A DNA stretch of 64,000 nt from Papilionanthe hookeriana x Papilionanthe teres (lineage: Eukaryota; Streptophyta; Magnoliopsida; Asparagales; Orchidaceae). The DNA is taken from contig CM040423.1 of NCBI GenBank assembly GCA_022702705.1, forward strand, positions 122,212,852 through 122,276,851, in the 5' to 3' direction. Below the pieces are notes generated by a model. It was not told the DNA's origin and searched no databases. It saw only the letters and a list, made by a program, of their open reading frames with translations. Positions 11,200 to 21,879 of this stretch are shown one piece after another (position 1 is the stretch's first letter; each line of letters starts with the position of its first letter). Made by a program: the position numbers and the translations under genes.

Positions 11200-12450
11200 A
11201 CGAAGAAAAAATATAAAAGTAAAGAATTGGAAGACAAGCAAGAAGAGGAATTGCAAGATTCTAAAGATTTTCATGAGGATGATTTAAATTATGTTCATGA
11301 AAATTTTGAAATGTTAGACATGACTGAAAAAGATGAATCTTCTGGTCCATCAATTGAAAACCCTCTTGAACTTGATTTAAAGATACTTCCTAATCATTTA
11401 AAGTATACCTTTTTAGGTGATTCCTCAACTTTTCCAGTTATAATTTTCTCTCAATTAACTGAAAGAGAAGAAGAGAGTTTGCTTGAAATTTTAAAGAAAT
11501 ATAAGAAAGCCTTTGGATGAACAATATCTGATATTAAAGGAATCTATCCTTCAATTTGTATGCATAGTATCCTTATGGAGGATAACTACAAACCTCGGGC
11601 TGATCCTTTAATGAGATTAAATCCTATCATGAAAGAAGTTGTTAAGAAAGAAATCTTAAAGTGGTTGGATGCTGGAATTATCTTCTCTATTTTAGATAGT
11701 GCATGGTTAGTCCTATTCACCGTATACTTAAGAAATGAGTTACTGTGACTGTGAATGAAAATAAAGAAATAATACATGTAAGACAAGTTACAGGATGACG
11801 ATTATGCATTGATTATAGAAAATTAAACATTGCCACGAGTAAAGATAATTTTTCACTTCCCTTTCTAGATTAGATGTTGGATAGACTGACTGGGCATAAA
11901 TACTTTTATTTTCTGGATGGATATACTGGTTACCACAAAATTCAAATTACTCCTAAAGATCAAGAGAAAATAACATTTACCAGTCCTTATGGTACATTTG
12001 CTTTTAGAAGAATGCCATTTGGTTTATGTAATGTCCCTGCTACATTTCATAGATGTATGATGGAAATTTTCTGTGATTTAATAGAAAAAGGAATTGAAGT
12101 TTTTATGGATGACTTTTCAGTGTTTGGAATTTCATTTGAATCATGTTTAAAACATCTATCTAAAGTTCTGAAATACTGTGAAGAAACTAATTTGGTCCTT
12201 AACTGGGAGAAATGCCAATTTATGGTAGCAGGAGGAATAATTTTGGGACATCGTATATCAGAAATTGGTATGGAAGTAGATCCTGCAAAAATTTAAGTGA
12301 TCTCTAATTTACCTTGCCCAACTAATGTAAGGGGAATTAGAAATTTTCTGGGAGATGTTGGATTTTACAGGCGTTAAATTAAAACTTTTCACAAATTTTG
12401 AAGCCTTTATGCCTTTTACTGGAAAAAGATGTGATTTTTAATTTTGATGA
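11200..12450 (+). pseudogene. Ath-2 reverse transcriptase, interrupted
   Basis: RNA-directed DNA polymerase of the pol polyprotein. A linker at 11227-11520 is followed by the RT N-terminus at 11560-11748 (RLNPIMKEVVKKEILKWLDA). After a broken stretch, the palm is open at 11874-12296: FYFLDGYTGYHKIQI, FTSPYGTFAFRRMPFGLCN, and the catalytic box EVFMDDFSVFG near 12100. Stops follow at 12296 and in the connection region (RNFLGDVGFYRR near 12345). Both catalytic Asp of MDD are kept. The surroundings show the normal Ty3/Gypsy domain order. Confidence 0.85.
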
Positions 12451-12960
12451 TGATTGCCTAAAATCTTTTGAATATTAAAAGAAAAATTAATCACTGCACT
12501 TGTTATAGTTTCACTTAATTGGGAAAAACCTTTTAAATTAATGTGTGATTCTAGTGATTATGCTATTGGATCTGTTTTAGGTCAGAAATATGATAAGATT
12601 TTCAAAGTGAATTACTATGCTAGTAAAACTCTTAATGAAACTCAAATTAATTATACCACTACTGAGAAACAGTTATTAGCTATAGTATTTGCCTTTGATA
12701 AATTCAGATAATATTTAATTGGAACAAAATGTGTGGTGCATACTGATCATTCTGCTATTAAGTATTTAATGAAGAAGAAGGATGCAAAACCAAGATTGAT
12801 TAGATGGATTCTTCTTTTATAAGAATTTAATTTCGAGATAGTAGATAGGAAGGGTGCTGATAATCAAATTACTGATCATCTGTCCAGGCTTGAAACTGAA
12901 AAATCTCCCTGTGATGCTGAAGAAATTAATGAAAATTTTCCTATGAAAAATTGTTCGCTA
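12451..12960 (+). pseudogene. Ath-2 RNase H, interrupted
   Basis: Degrades the RNA strand during reverse transcription. Recognisable pieces are LMCDSSDYAIGSVLGQKYDK at 12540-12595, NYTTTEKQLLAIVFAFDKFR at 12650-12710, VHTDHSAIKYLM near 12740 and the tail DNQITDHLSRLE near 12860-12895. A stop sits at 12709 and another at 12820. One RNase H only, as normal for Athila-type elements, in contrast with Tat-1. Confidence 0.78.
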
Positions 12961-13640
12961 TTAATGAGTGGTGTGTTCCGTGGTATGCTGATATTTTAAA
13001 CTTTATTGTCAGTGATATTTTACCCTATGGTTTGACATACCAGGAGAAGAAGAAATTTCTATCTGAAGCTAAGACTTATTTTTGGGATGACCTTTTTTAT
13101 ATAAACAAGGAAAGGATTTGATTATTCGAAGATGTGTGCCTTTAGAAGAAACTTATGAAATTATTCAAAAATGTCATAATTTTGATTATGGAGGACATTT
13201 TGGAGTTGATAAAGCTGCATATAAAATCTTACAATTTGGATTTTTTTGGCCTACAATTTTTAAAGATGTTAATGTTTATATTGAAAATTATGATCAATGT
13301 CAACGTGTAGGCAATATTTCTAGAAGAAATGAGATGCCTTTGAAAGATGTTGGAGAAAAGAGATTGTTGCAATTAAATGAGTTTAAAGAGATAAAAAATG
13401 AATCTTATGAAAATGGTAAGATTTATAAAGAAAAGATAAAGTTGTGGCATGAACGGAAGATTCTTACTAAAAATCTTGAGCCAGGGCAACAAGTTTTACT
13501 ATATAATGCTAGATTGAGAATTTTTTGCTGGAAAACTTAAGTTCAGGTGGACATGCCCATTTATTGTGATGAAATTTTATTCATATCGAGCTGTGGATAT
13601 TCAAGATCCTAAGATCCTAAGACTGGAAAAATATTTTAAT
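12961..13640 (+). pseudogene. Ath-2 integrase lacking its catalytic core
   Basis: Integrase inserts the cDNA into the host genome. The zinc-binding N-terminus survives (YGGHFGVDKAAYKI ... DQCQRVGNISRR at 13175-13330, with the second His of the HHCC set and one Cys changed to Tyr). At 13335-13345 the sequence jumps directly to the C-terminal part (GEKRLLQLNEFKEI, 13350 on). Compared with Ath-4 copy 1 about 0.56 kb is missing, which removes the entire D,D35E core. The C-terminal LEPGQQVLLYNARLR motif is present up to 13540, then the frame is lost. This element could not integrate with its own enzyme. Confidence 0.85.
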
Positions 13641-13704
13641 CAGTCAATCTAAATTGATGAGAATCTGATGTTGGGTTACTCAGAATAAGCTCTGGTTATG
13701 TCAG

Positions 13705-13745
13705 ACTGATGATGTTAAACCAAGCGCTTTGTGGGAGGTAACCCA
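13705..13745 (+). other. Conserved 40-nt post-integrase motif (Ath-2 copy)
   Basis: Contains 'gatgttaaaccaagcgcttt' and then 'gtgggaggtaaccca'. The same block follows integrase in Ath-4 (three copies) and in Ath-3 while the DNA around it differs. It includes the palindrome AAGCGCTT. No frame is conserved through it, so it acts, if at all, as DNA or RNA. Confidence 0.75.
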
Positions 13746-14097
13746 AATTTATCGGTGTGCTTTGCTTTATGTTTTCTTTGTGTGCTTTTATTTGGTTTGA
13801 TTTGAGAAATGTGGTAGCATTTTGGAGTTTTTATGTTATAGTGATGTTTATTTGACCTTATTTAATGACTTAGAGGAGTCAGAATGAAGATTTTGATGTT
13901 TTTCAGAACTGTGCAAAAACGGTACTGGCGGCTATGCGCCACTGGTTGGCGCATAGGTGCCACAATTATAAAAAATATGAAAAATGAGGTTCTAGAAGCC
14001 TAAAATGTGGGTGAGTAGTTTTTGGAGTTATTAAGGAGTTTAACAAGTCTAGGGTTGGTTTTGTGCCTTACCAAGTGTTTAAAAAGGCCCTGACTTT
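13746..14097 (+). other. Ath-2 post-integrase spacer with GGCGCC-type cluster
   Basis: Non-coding. The cluster at 13919-13965 reads 'tggcggctatgcgccac' and 'ttggcgcataggtgccac', two imperfect palindromes in otherwise AT-rich DNA. It lies about 150 bp ahead of the PTP1 remnant. Confidence 0.55.
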
Positions 14098-14568
14098 ATG
14101 AGATACTTGCCTCAGTTCTTATTTTCATTCCTGAGTCTTAAAAAGAGTATTTTGAGTGCAAAAATGTCTTCTTGGGAGAGCGAAGTTAGGAAGAAAGAGG
14201 CTTCCAACAAGAAGAAGTTTATTTGTGATAGTGCACAAGACTTATATAATGGATTTCTGGTTGTAAGTATCCAAGGAATAGTAGAAAGGATTACGAAGAT
14301 TGAGGCCGATGTGGAGTCTATTGATGCAAAGGTAAATGAAATTAATGCACATTTAGAGCATATTGGATGACAACTCAAAATGCAATTCAGTCATACAAGT
14401 CATGTGGAAGAAGCGAATAGAGTGATGTATCTGAAGAACAAATGGATAGAAGAAGAAGATATAAGAGCTTTTAATCATCACCCGTTTTATCAGATTTACA
14501 TTCCAGATGGTTCAAATGGAACTAATGGTGGTTCTGGATATAATCCACCTAATGGAGCTTGGAATTAA
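14098..14568 (+). pseudogene. Ath-2 PTP1 remnant (C-terminal coiled-coil part)
   Basis: An ORF of 90 codons (14098-14370) stops at a TGA and continues in the same frame to 14568. The region from about 14164 is charged and helical (RKKEASNKKKF, then VERITKIEADVESIDAKVN), suggesting a short coiled coil, and ends in a Gly/Asn-rich tail. Its place between the post-integrase motif and PTP2 matches the C-terminal half of the first PTP gene of Ath-3 (34359-33931), which also has a heptad-rich segment. I infer that the PTP domain proper has been deleted. Function unknown. Confidence 0.45.
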
Positions 14569-15373
14569 ATTATGTCTGGTCTTGTGGTTTGGTTATGTGT
14601 GTTTAGTGTTTTAAGTGTGTTTTTTTTATATTTGTGTTTTGTTGCACTTTACATATGTTTGCTACATCTTAATGATGTAAGTTTGTGTTTAATTACATGT
14701 GTTTGAACTTATGTATTGGGAAATTTTATCCAAAGTGTTTGGATAGAAATTTGTTGTTTGTTATTAATATAAGTTTATATTTGTGTGGGAACATTGGAAA
14801 TTAAAGTGTAATTTTGGAGTATTAGAAGAGTTTATAGGGAGAAATAATTATTTGAATTGATTAAAGGTGATTAACTCAGATTTTTTATGGAATTAACTTA
14901 ATTGTCATAATTTGGGCATTGGCGCCTAAGCGCTAAACCGACGACGCATAAGATCCAGATTTCATGGCTAAGTGTCGTATGCCTTGCGCATAGTCACCGG
15001 TTCATGAAAATCGGTTTTCTGTAGTTAAAACCTTGATATTTGTCATTTTTAACACCCCATCACCTTCAACCTCTCGGTTTCACGAAATAGGAGCCGAGGA
15101 CATCACTATTTGGATCATTTTAGAGCTGATTTCGTCGAAATTTGTTAGATTTGAATTCCTTAAGGTATGATCACTACTCCTAAGTAAAAAATTTTGATTT
15201 TCACAATTTATTTTGAGTACATTATTGAAAAATCTGAAAATCACTGTTCATGGTGAAAATTTAAGAAAAGCATGAGAAATTGCTTGAATTTAGTGGAGTT
15301 GCCTTTGGAAGTTGAGTTAACAAGTTTACTTTAAATTTGGAATTTATGGTGAATTTTTTGTGAATTTTTAGAG
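14569..15373 (+). other. Ath-2 spacer between PTP1 remnant and PTP2
   Basis: Non-coding and T/G-rich at first. A second GGCGCC cluster (14916-14998: 'ttggcgcctaagcgct', later 'ccttgcgcatagtcacc') lies about 370 bp before the PTP2 ATG. The block 15045-15160 is kept in inverted form in Ath-1 (6640-6770). Confidence 0.55.
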
Positions 15374-16500
15374 ATGGCTCCAAAGTCAAAACATTCGAAA
15401 GAAAAAACAAAATTTGATTCTGAAAAATTTGTCAGTTCTAGAGCAGAGAATCGTTACGTCGATGCACTCGCATCGCGGAAATTGATTCCAGAACAAGTTT
15501 TTAGCAAGCCAGGAGGAGATATTGAGAAGATGATTGCTAGAAGGAATTGGGAAAGATACTGTTGCTTCTCCATTGTTGTAGTTGTTTCTGTGGTTAGAGA
15601 GTTTTATGCTAACTTGCCAGCAGCAGAAAACAACTTGGTGATGGTTAGGGGGCAACAAGTGGATTTTTCACCTGCTGTAATTAATACTTTTTACCGATTA
15701 CCTCCTTAAATGTTTTGTTTTTATGCGAATTATCATCCTTCTGAGGGAGAGTTAGATGAGATTATGGCCTTTCTTACTGATGGAAGAGATTTGTGAAAGA
15801 TTACAAATGAAAGAAGAGTGAATTTTCAAGCCTCTAAATTGAATGCCACTTCAAAGGTATGGCATTACTTCATCTCATCTAAGCTTCTGACTTCAAGTCA
15901 TGTCAGTGAAGTTACAAGGGAGAGAGCTGTTTTGAACCATTGTATTCAGCAAGGAAAGCTCTTAGATATTGAAGCTATTATTTTTTATTATATTTTGAAC
16001 TGTGCCAGAGCTGCTACTACAGTAGGTATGAGATTTCCTTCACTGATTTACTCGATTTGTGAGGAGTTTGGTGTTAAGTCTGAAACATGGGAAGAAGTTC
16101 CTCAGCCCTTAGACCTATTACCAGTGTAAACATGAACACTTACACTGTACATTCAGTATTTAGCTGGAAAAGAGGATCTGTTAGAGCTTCCAGTGCTTCT
16201 GCTTCTGCTGCTTCTACTTCTCGTGCTTCTACTGCACATACATCATCCTCCAGAGATTCACAAGCTGGATTATTATAGAAGATTTTAAAGAAGGTGAGTC
16301 TTACCCAAGAACATGTTAGAGATATGGATGGTAAGATTGAAAATACTGAAAGGTATATTGTAAAACATGATGAATATGAGGAGAATTATGAGCAGTACAT
16401 GGACAGAGTGATTAGAGAAGATCACAGTCTTTGAGATGTCTCCTCGTCCTTTTTATATACCTTATGTGCTATCCAGAGACTAGAATGAAGATGATGATGA
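15374..16500 (+). pseudogene. Ath-2 PTP2 (putative plant transposon protein), broken
   Basis: The ATG at 15374 gives MAPKSKHSKEKTKFDSEKF, a basic start, followed by the family core: VVREFYANLPAAE near 15590-15625, MVRGQQVDFSPAVINTFY near 15642-15695, and after two stops (15707 and 15796) the segment KLNATSKVWHYFISSKLL and FYYILNCARAATTVGMRFP up to 16127. The frame then changes; a Ser/Ala-rich linker (16190-16260) and a charged helix ending YIVKHDEYEENYEQYMDRVI follow. The family is known from Athila-type elements across angiosperms and has no established function; it shows no signal peptide or membrane span, so I do not call it an envelope gene. Confidence 0.72.
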
Positions 16501-17520
16501 TGATTAGGATTGTTATGTTGAGTTTGTGATGTTGTAATGTGATTTTCTTATGTGTTGTGTTGTTTTTATTTGATGTTCTCATTGTGATGTGATGTATTTT
16601 GATATGAACTCTGATGTTGTGTAGATTATAGTTGGACTATTTCTATTATTCACATTTAGATGTTTTATGTTGTATGTTTGTGATATGTATGTGGTAGTAA
16701 ATATTTTTATGTGTTTCAAGTGTTTGAGTTTTTAGTAGTGTCTAATTTAATTCCTATAAATATTAGAAAAATTTAGAACACTATTAGAAACCACAATTTA
16801 TATAGCATGTTTAAACTTTTCAAAATTTGCTACCATTTATTTTCTAGTATGTTGTGATTTGTATTATGTTAAGTTGGTGTGTGTGTTTGCTTTGAAAACC
16901 TCCACTATTGTAGAAGTCTTTTGAAATTTTAAAATTTCTATTTTATGAAAAATTGAATTTGATCTACTGTTTACTCCTTGTTTTTAAACGGTTATACTTG
17001 CATATTTAAAATATTAAAATTCCTACAAGCTTGTTATTCTAGTTTTTTAATTCTTACCCATGTATCATTTTTATGCTTAAATGTTTTATCCTAATTAAAA
17101 ATTAAAGTTTGGGGGAATTTAAAAACAAATTTTTTAAAAACTAAAATTTTATTTGTTCTCAAGAATACTTAAATAAAATTTGATTTTTGATTGAAAATAA
17201 TTATGTATAGGAAATTATATTAGGGAAGAAAAATTTTGAATATAGAAATTAGTAAGAGAATTTAGTTAAAATTTATATTAATGACGAAAAATTTTAAGTT
17301 AAAATTTTCTTAGTAAAGAAATGTTAAATATAGTTAAACTATCTTTAGTAAGAAGTGTTGTATTTTGGATAAATAGAAGATTTTACTTTTTATTTTTCAA
17401 AGCTTAAATTTATTTTATTGAAAAATAATTTTTAACAATTTTATTATGAATTTTATGTGAAAGATATATATCATATCTTTATTTTAAATGAAAGGGTGGA
17501 ATTCAAAATCATTAAAGGGG
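16501..17520 (+). other. Ath-2 3' untranslated region
   Basis: AT-rich, without coding potential. Homologous in inverted orientation to Ath-1 3826-5254. The expected polypurine tract and LTR start are missing: the sequence breaks off in 'aaaatcattaaagg' at about 17520 and jumps into the middle of the LTR. Confidence 0.6.
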
Positions 17521-18002
17521 TTTTTGAAGCATTCTTGGTGGATACATTGACTTTCAAGGGGTTTTTGAAGCATTAAAGGGGTTTATTTCAAATTTGGAGC
17601 CATTTTCAAGGAGTTTTTGAAGCATCATTTGGTTTAAAGTTCACTAACTTCCCATCAACGCCAAAATTCATTTAATTTTTGAACGGATGGATGCATTCTT
17701 GGTGGATTCATTGACTCTAGACATATTTTGAAGAGACACCAAGATAACTTTTGGAAAATTTTAAAAGGAAGACTTGAAGATCAGAAAAATGGTTGATGTT
17801 GGAGGGTGTGATAAGTGTTAAGAGTCAAGTTTATGTTAGAGAGTTATTGAGAGCACACCTTTCCACTTCATTCACTTTTATTATCAATTGTATCTTGTTT
17901 TTATTAAGAGTAGGAGTCAACAGAGTTGGGCGCCAACCTCTATTGTGTCTTGTAAAGAGAAAGCAAAATTTTAAAGGAACTTCAAAGTCTTGTGGATAGG
18001 AT
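17521..18002 (+). repeat. Truncated and scrambled 3' LTR of Ath-2
   Basis: 17590-18002 matches the 5' LTR at about 7390-7812 (for example 'agagttattgagagcacacc' and the 'gcgccaacctctattgtgtc' stretch), but the first ~260 bp and last ~1,030 bp of the LTR are absent. Just before it, 17521-17620 contains three partial repeats of 'ggggtttttgaagcatt' joined in a patchwork. At 18003 the sequence switches to an unrelated LTR-like block. Confidence 0.72.
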
Positions 18003-19037
18003 GGTTACAAGTGAGGGAAGAAGAGAAGTGTAATTCCTACATAGGGTGGGGAGGGAGTTGTGATAGAGAGCCTTGGAGTCCTTTACACATACTTTAGGTC
18101 CTCTATTTACAGAAGGAAAAGAAAAAACGGTGGCTGAGAGATTAGAAATATGCCCCTGCTTTAAAAGACCAGCATGGGGTACCTTGGTCCTTCCATCACC
18201 CAGATCTGAAGTATTTAGCCTTGTTGTTTATGGGATTCTTCATCATTAAGTGACCAACTAAGGGTGAACAACCAAGATGGCTGATCGACTGTTTTCTATG
18301 TGGCTAGCCCATTAAGGTTGGCTGGTTCTTCATCAAGTCAGCTCTTGGTGGCTGGCCGGTATCTTCATATGTCCAACTTTTGGTGACTGACAAATAATCT
18401 TCAAATGTACTGTGCTTGGTAGCTAACCCATTGGGTATGGCTAGCCATGGTGGTCTGCTGATTAGAAAGGAATGGCTGACCCATGGTGGCCGGCATGTTG
18501 AAGGTGGTCAACCAAGGTGGCTTGCTGGTAAAAGGCAAGTGGTCGGCTCAAGTTGGGTGGCTGGGGTAGCCGGTCAAGGTGGCTGACTGAATACATTCTC
18601 TGTGGTAGACCAATGGTAGTCAGGCCATGGTGGTCGACCGATTAGTGATGGTTGGCCAGGGTGGCCGATGACTACATTCATGTGGTTGGCCCTCGGTGGT
18701 CTGCTGGCTAGTGATGGTTGGCCAGGGTGGCCGACCGACTTCATTCATGTGGTTGGCTTTTTGTGGTCGGTTGGCTTGTGATTTCCATCCAGGGTGGTCA
18801 TCTAACTGTATTCATGAGGTCTGCCGATGGTGGCTGGCTGGCCAAGGTTGCTTTCCATAGGCCGAGCGACTACCTTTATGTGGCAGACCCTTGGAAGTCG
18901 GTCAGTTGGAAGAGGTCATTTCCCTCAGCTCAGTGAGGTGGTATTTTCCATAAATACATAAAGTCCTCGAGTTTTTTTTACTTTTTGGAGGTGAAGATGT
19001 AATAAGAATAAAAAAACTCATAAGTAAAGAGACTATG
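18003..19037 (-). repeat. LTR-like block C1 (minus strand), truncated
   Basis: 18003-18240 resembles 21990-22200: 'ggttacaag' near the start, 'gtcctttacacata' and 'tcctctatttacagaag', the last being a TATA-like 'ctgtaaatag' on the minus strand near 18115. Read on the minus strand the order is U3 with a 66-bp array, TATA, then transcript start region, cut off at 18003 against Ath-2. No coding sequence. Family not identified. Confidence 0.45.
18260..18930. repeat. 66-bp imperfect minisatellite
   Basis: Units contain 'gatggttggccagggtggcc', then 'cattcatgtggttggc' and 'ggtggtctgctggct'; two adjacent units around 18650-18740 are 66 bp apart. About ten degenerate units. Locally GC-rich (TGG and GGCC phrases). 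Open frames through it (18718-18936) reflect the repeat length, a multiple of three. Confidence 0.7.
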
Positions 19038-19042
19038 ATTTC
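19038..19042 (+). repeat. Target-site duplication ATTTC, left copy
   Basis: ATTTC immediately before the solo LTR; identical to 20906-20910 immediately after it. Five-base duplications are typical of Ty3/Gypsy integration. Confidence 0.8.
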
Positions 19043-20905
19043 TGATAAGGCTAAAAATGCTTAATTTTACATATGTATTTTATGCTTAATTTTAATGATA
19101 TTGCACTTTAAAGGAAGGTATTTTGCATGTTTTTGGTGTTAGCTACAATAAATAGACTATTGGAAAAAAAGGAAAAATGGTGCAATTTGGGGCAAAAATG
19201 AGCATGAAAGCAAATTTTAGCTTGACATATTTCAATAAGACTTTCTATGTTTAATCTCTTTTACACTTCTTGCATATTTTTGAATAAGATTACACTGTAA
19301 ATAAATGTTGTTTTTAAGCTTATCTTGTAGGTGAAGATGTTAGGAACACAACGCAACTCAAACGGGGCGAAATAGAGCAAAATGGTGATACTGCGCAAAC
19401 TGGCGCTGCCAGCTCCAGAATGGGCGCCGCCGGCGTCCAACTCCAGAGAAGTACAACAATATGGTGCCGGTGGCACCCTATTCAGCGTCAGCAAAGCCTG
19501 AGGCGGTTTTAGACGTGATTTTGGGCTGTTATTGGTCATATATATTGAGTCTGGACGCTTTTTGGAAGGTTTCTTGAAACACCTCCTGAGAAATTCGTCC
19601 CTAAACTATATTAGAATGATTTTATGTCAGAAAAAGTGATAGGAAAGTTAGGAAAAATATGGAGAATGCTTAGAGATATTAAAATAGGAGTAGAAATGTA
19701 GATTTCTACTTTTATGGAGAGATTGGAGATGGATTTTAAGAGAATCTGTAAGGGTTTGTTCTAGCATTGCATGGATCATCGGGAGACTTTTTGGGAGAGA
19801 TTTTAATCTTTCTTTCAAGGGGAAAAAACTAAGTATTGTGTTCTTCATTATCTTATGCTTTTGTAAACACTTATTTTGTAGATTTGCTTTGAAATGAGGT
19901 TTTTAGTTGTGTTTTTTTCGTGCTTTAAGATGTATTTCTCTTACTCTTTCTTCTTGTTTAGAAATAGTGGTATGAGAAGATTATGTCGTTATTTTACTTT
20001 TACTTTTTTTTGCAATGAGTAGAATTCATGCTTAGGATATTGAGATGCATGCTAGAAGAAGTTTTAGTTATAAATGTGATGGTATTTACTTGTGCTTCAT
20101 TTACATTACAAAAAGAGCTCGTTGTAGTGTTAAAATTTGTTGTAATTGCATTAAGACTCGAGAGGGTGGTGTGACTCTCAACAAAGTGGAACCACATTCA
20201 AAATACATCGATGGTGAAGTTCATGGGGGTTGAGTGCAAATAAATAGGGAAATTTACTTTGATGAGCGTAGAATTGGAGATTTTAGGGCGACAAACTAAA
20301 ATCCCCAATTTAATCCTAGTGTTTGGAAACTAAAACGAGAGTTAGCCTTTAGGAGAAGGGAAGTGGGAGCTCTGGAATGAGAGCTAGTTTCCTCCTAGCC
20401 TAAATACGAATTTAGGGACTAAAGCTAGGATTAGCCAATGTTCTTTAAGAACTCAGAAGAGAGTAAATAATAGGATTGCTCCTATTTGGCACATAAGATA
20501 TTTAATGCATCTCATTCATTTACATTATCCAATTCAGTACCTAAGAATAGTAGATTGAATTATCTCAAAATTCACCAAAAAAATCCATCCAACAAGGGTT
20601 ATCCTTAGAAGTAATATTTGCATCTAGGAAAAGTTATTATTTTTACTTATAATCATCTGCATTTATGAGTAGTTGCTAGATAAAACACCACTTATATCGA
20701 CCTTCCAAACTAAAGTCCGATAATAGTAGACTAGAATTTGACTAAGGACCTCTTACCTTGCTTCCCTGTGGGATCGATAAACGGGACTCCATTAGAGCCC
20801 TGTATTACTTGATACGATACGTATACTTGCGTAGAAGTTGTAGTGTGTGCACATACAAACAAAAATAAAACAAGCAGAAAAATAGCACACGTCGGAGGTG
20901 CATCA
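19043..20905 (+). mobile_element. Ath-5: solo Athila-type LTR (1,863 bp)
   Basis: Begins TGATAAGGC and ends GGTGCATCA, flanked by the perfect duplication ATTTC. It shows the LTR landmarks of the other Athila copies in order: GGCGCC cluster (19390-19505, including GGGCGCCGCCGGCGTCC), a TATA-like 'actatatta' at 19605, GTGCAAATAAATAG near 20232, and the terminal block 'gtgggatcgataaacg' to 'tatacttgcg' (20768-20832). No PBS or internal DNA follows, so it is a product of LTR-LTR recombination. By its GGCGCCG-type cluster it groups with Ath-3, not with Ath-4. Confidence 0.88.
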
Positions 20906-20910
20906 ATTTC
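20906..20910 (+). repeat. Target-site duplication ATTTC, right copy
   Basis: Matches 19038-19042; confirms both borders of the solo LTR. Confidence 0.8.
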
Positions 20911-21249
20911 ACAAATTTCTAGCTTGATTTAGCCTTTGGCGAGTCAATTTTTAAGAAAATTATTGATCATGTTTTTAGATTCTTAGATATGATACTTGCT
21001 TAACTCAAGTCCCATTCATTGCTTGTTTCTTTTCCTCTTATCGAAAGGTCACCTTAAACGGGTAGCACCTTTAGCCTGGTCTTAGGTAAATCTTTTCACT
21101 GCCTTCATGGCGGTAACCGTGGAGACTTGCTAAAAGATTGATTTGCATTGTACCTTTCATTGAGCTTGTTTCTACTGGGCAGGAACGACCTCTATAGCCA
21201 TTTTTTTTGGGTTTCGAGACGAGTTTTGAATTTTTCTAGGATTGTGTGT
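20911..21249. other. Unassigned DNA after the solo LTR
   Basis: Continuation of the repeat interrupted by the solo LTR (it joins on to 19037). No gene recognised. Confidence 0.4.
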
Positions 21250-21450
21250 GGGAGATTTTGTTTGCTCGTCTCAGAGGTGAGGCTTTGTTTGGTCATCGGG
21301 GAGAAGAGGCTTTATTTGTTCGTCCTTGAGGAGAGGCTTTATTTGTTCATCCCAGAAGAGAGGCTTTGATCTCTAGTCCTAGAAGAGAGGTTTTGTTCGT
21401 TTGTCCCGGAGGATAGGCTTTGTTTGCTAGTCCCTGAGGAGAGGCATTGA
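21250..21450. repeat. About 30-bp minisatellite
   Basis: Six to seven units of 'gagaggctttatttgttcgt' followed by 'cc(c/t)ngagga'. Period about 30 bp. Reads as a repetitive peptide in one frame (21148-21369), not considered a gene. Confidence 0.75.
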
Positions 21451-21879
21451 TAAAGAGAGATTTTGTCCTTTTCTTCATTCATTCATTTTTTTCTTTATTA
21501 TTTCTTTTAAAAAAAGTAAACATGGTGAAGAAAGAAGATGGGCTTATCTTTTTGGTTCCTCTGTACATAATCTTCTTCGTCTTGGAGTGTGAGAGAGATT
21601 TTTTCGTTTCCTTCTTGCTTTTTTACTTTTTGTTTTTTTTGCTTTATCTTTTGCTTTTGTCTTATCATTTTCATCATTTTTCTCTTATTCCATTTTTTAT
21701 GTCTTGACACTTGCTCTTTTTCTTCTTCCTCATATCTGCTTCTTATTTTTTTTCTTTTTTTTCTCTATTTTGAAATTGCTTCAACTAGGAATGCTCATCT
21801 TTATGTTGGTAGCACGCTCGACACTTACCGAACCTTTAAAGATGTTGAATCAAAATCTATCCAATAGATTGCACACAAG
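21451..21879. other. Pyrimidine-rich, low-complexity stretch
   Basis: Long T/C tracts at 21470-21510 and 21590-21770. Several open frames here (both strands) are low-complexity Phe/Leu- or Lys-rich translations and not genes. On the minus strand it is a purine-rich tract just inside the C2 LTR-like block. Confidence 0.5.

Larger units (their letters stand above)
7133..18002 (+). mobile_element. Ath-2: Athila-type Ty3/Gypsy element, defective
   Basis: In order: 5' LTR, PBS, gag, protease, RT, RNase H, integrase remnant, 40-nt post-integrase motif, PTP1 remnant, PTP2, AT-rich 3' UTR and a truncated, scrambled 3' LTR. The order protease-RT-RNase H-integrase places it in Ty3/Gypsy, and the PBS type plus the protease motif CDLGAS place it in the Athila lineage. 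All ORFs carry stops or frameshifts, so it is not autonomous. It sits head-on against the internal part of Ath-1, consistent with insertion into it. Confidence 0.85.

Noticed and set aside
15374..16500. PTP2 as a retroviral envelope gene
   Set aside because: Position after integrase fits an env-like gene, but there is no signal peptide, membrane span or cleavage site; the FYANL...VRG pattern belongs to the PTP family.
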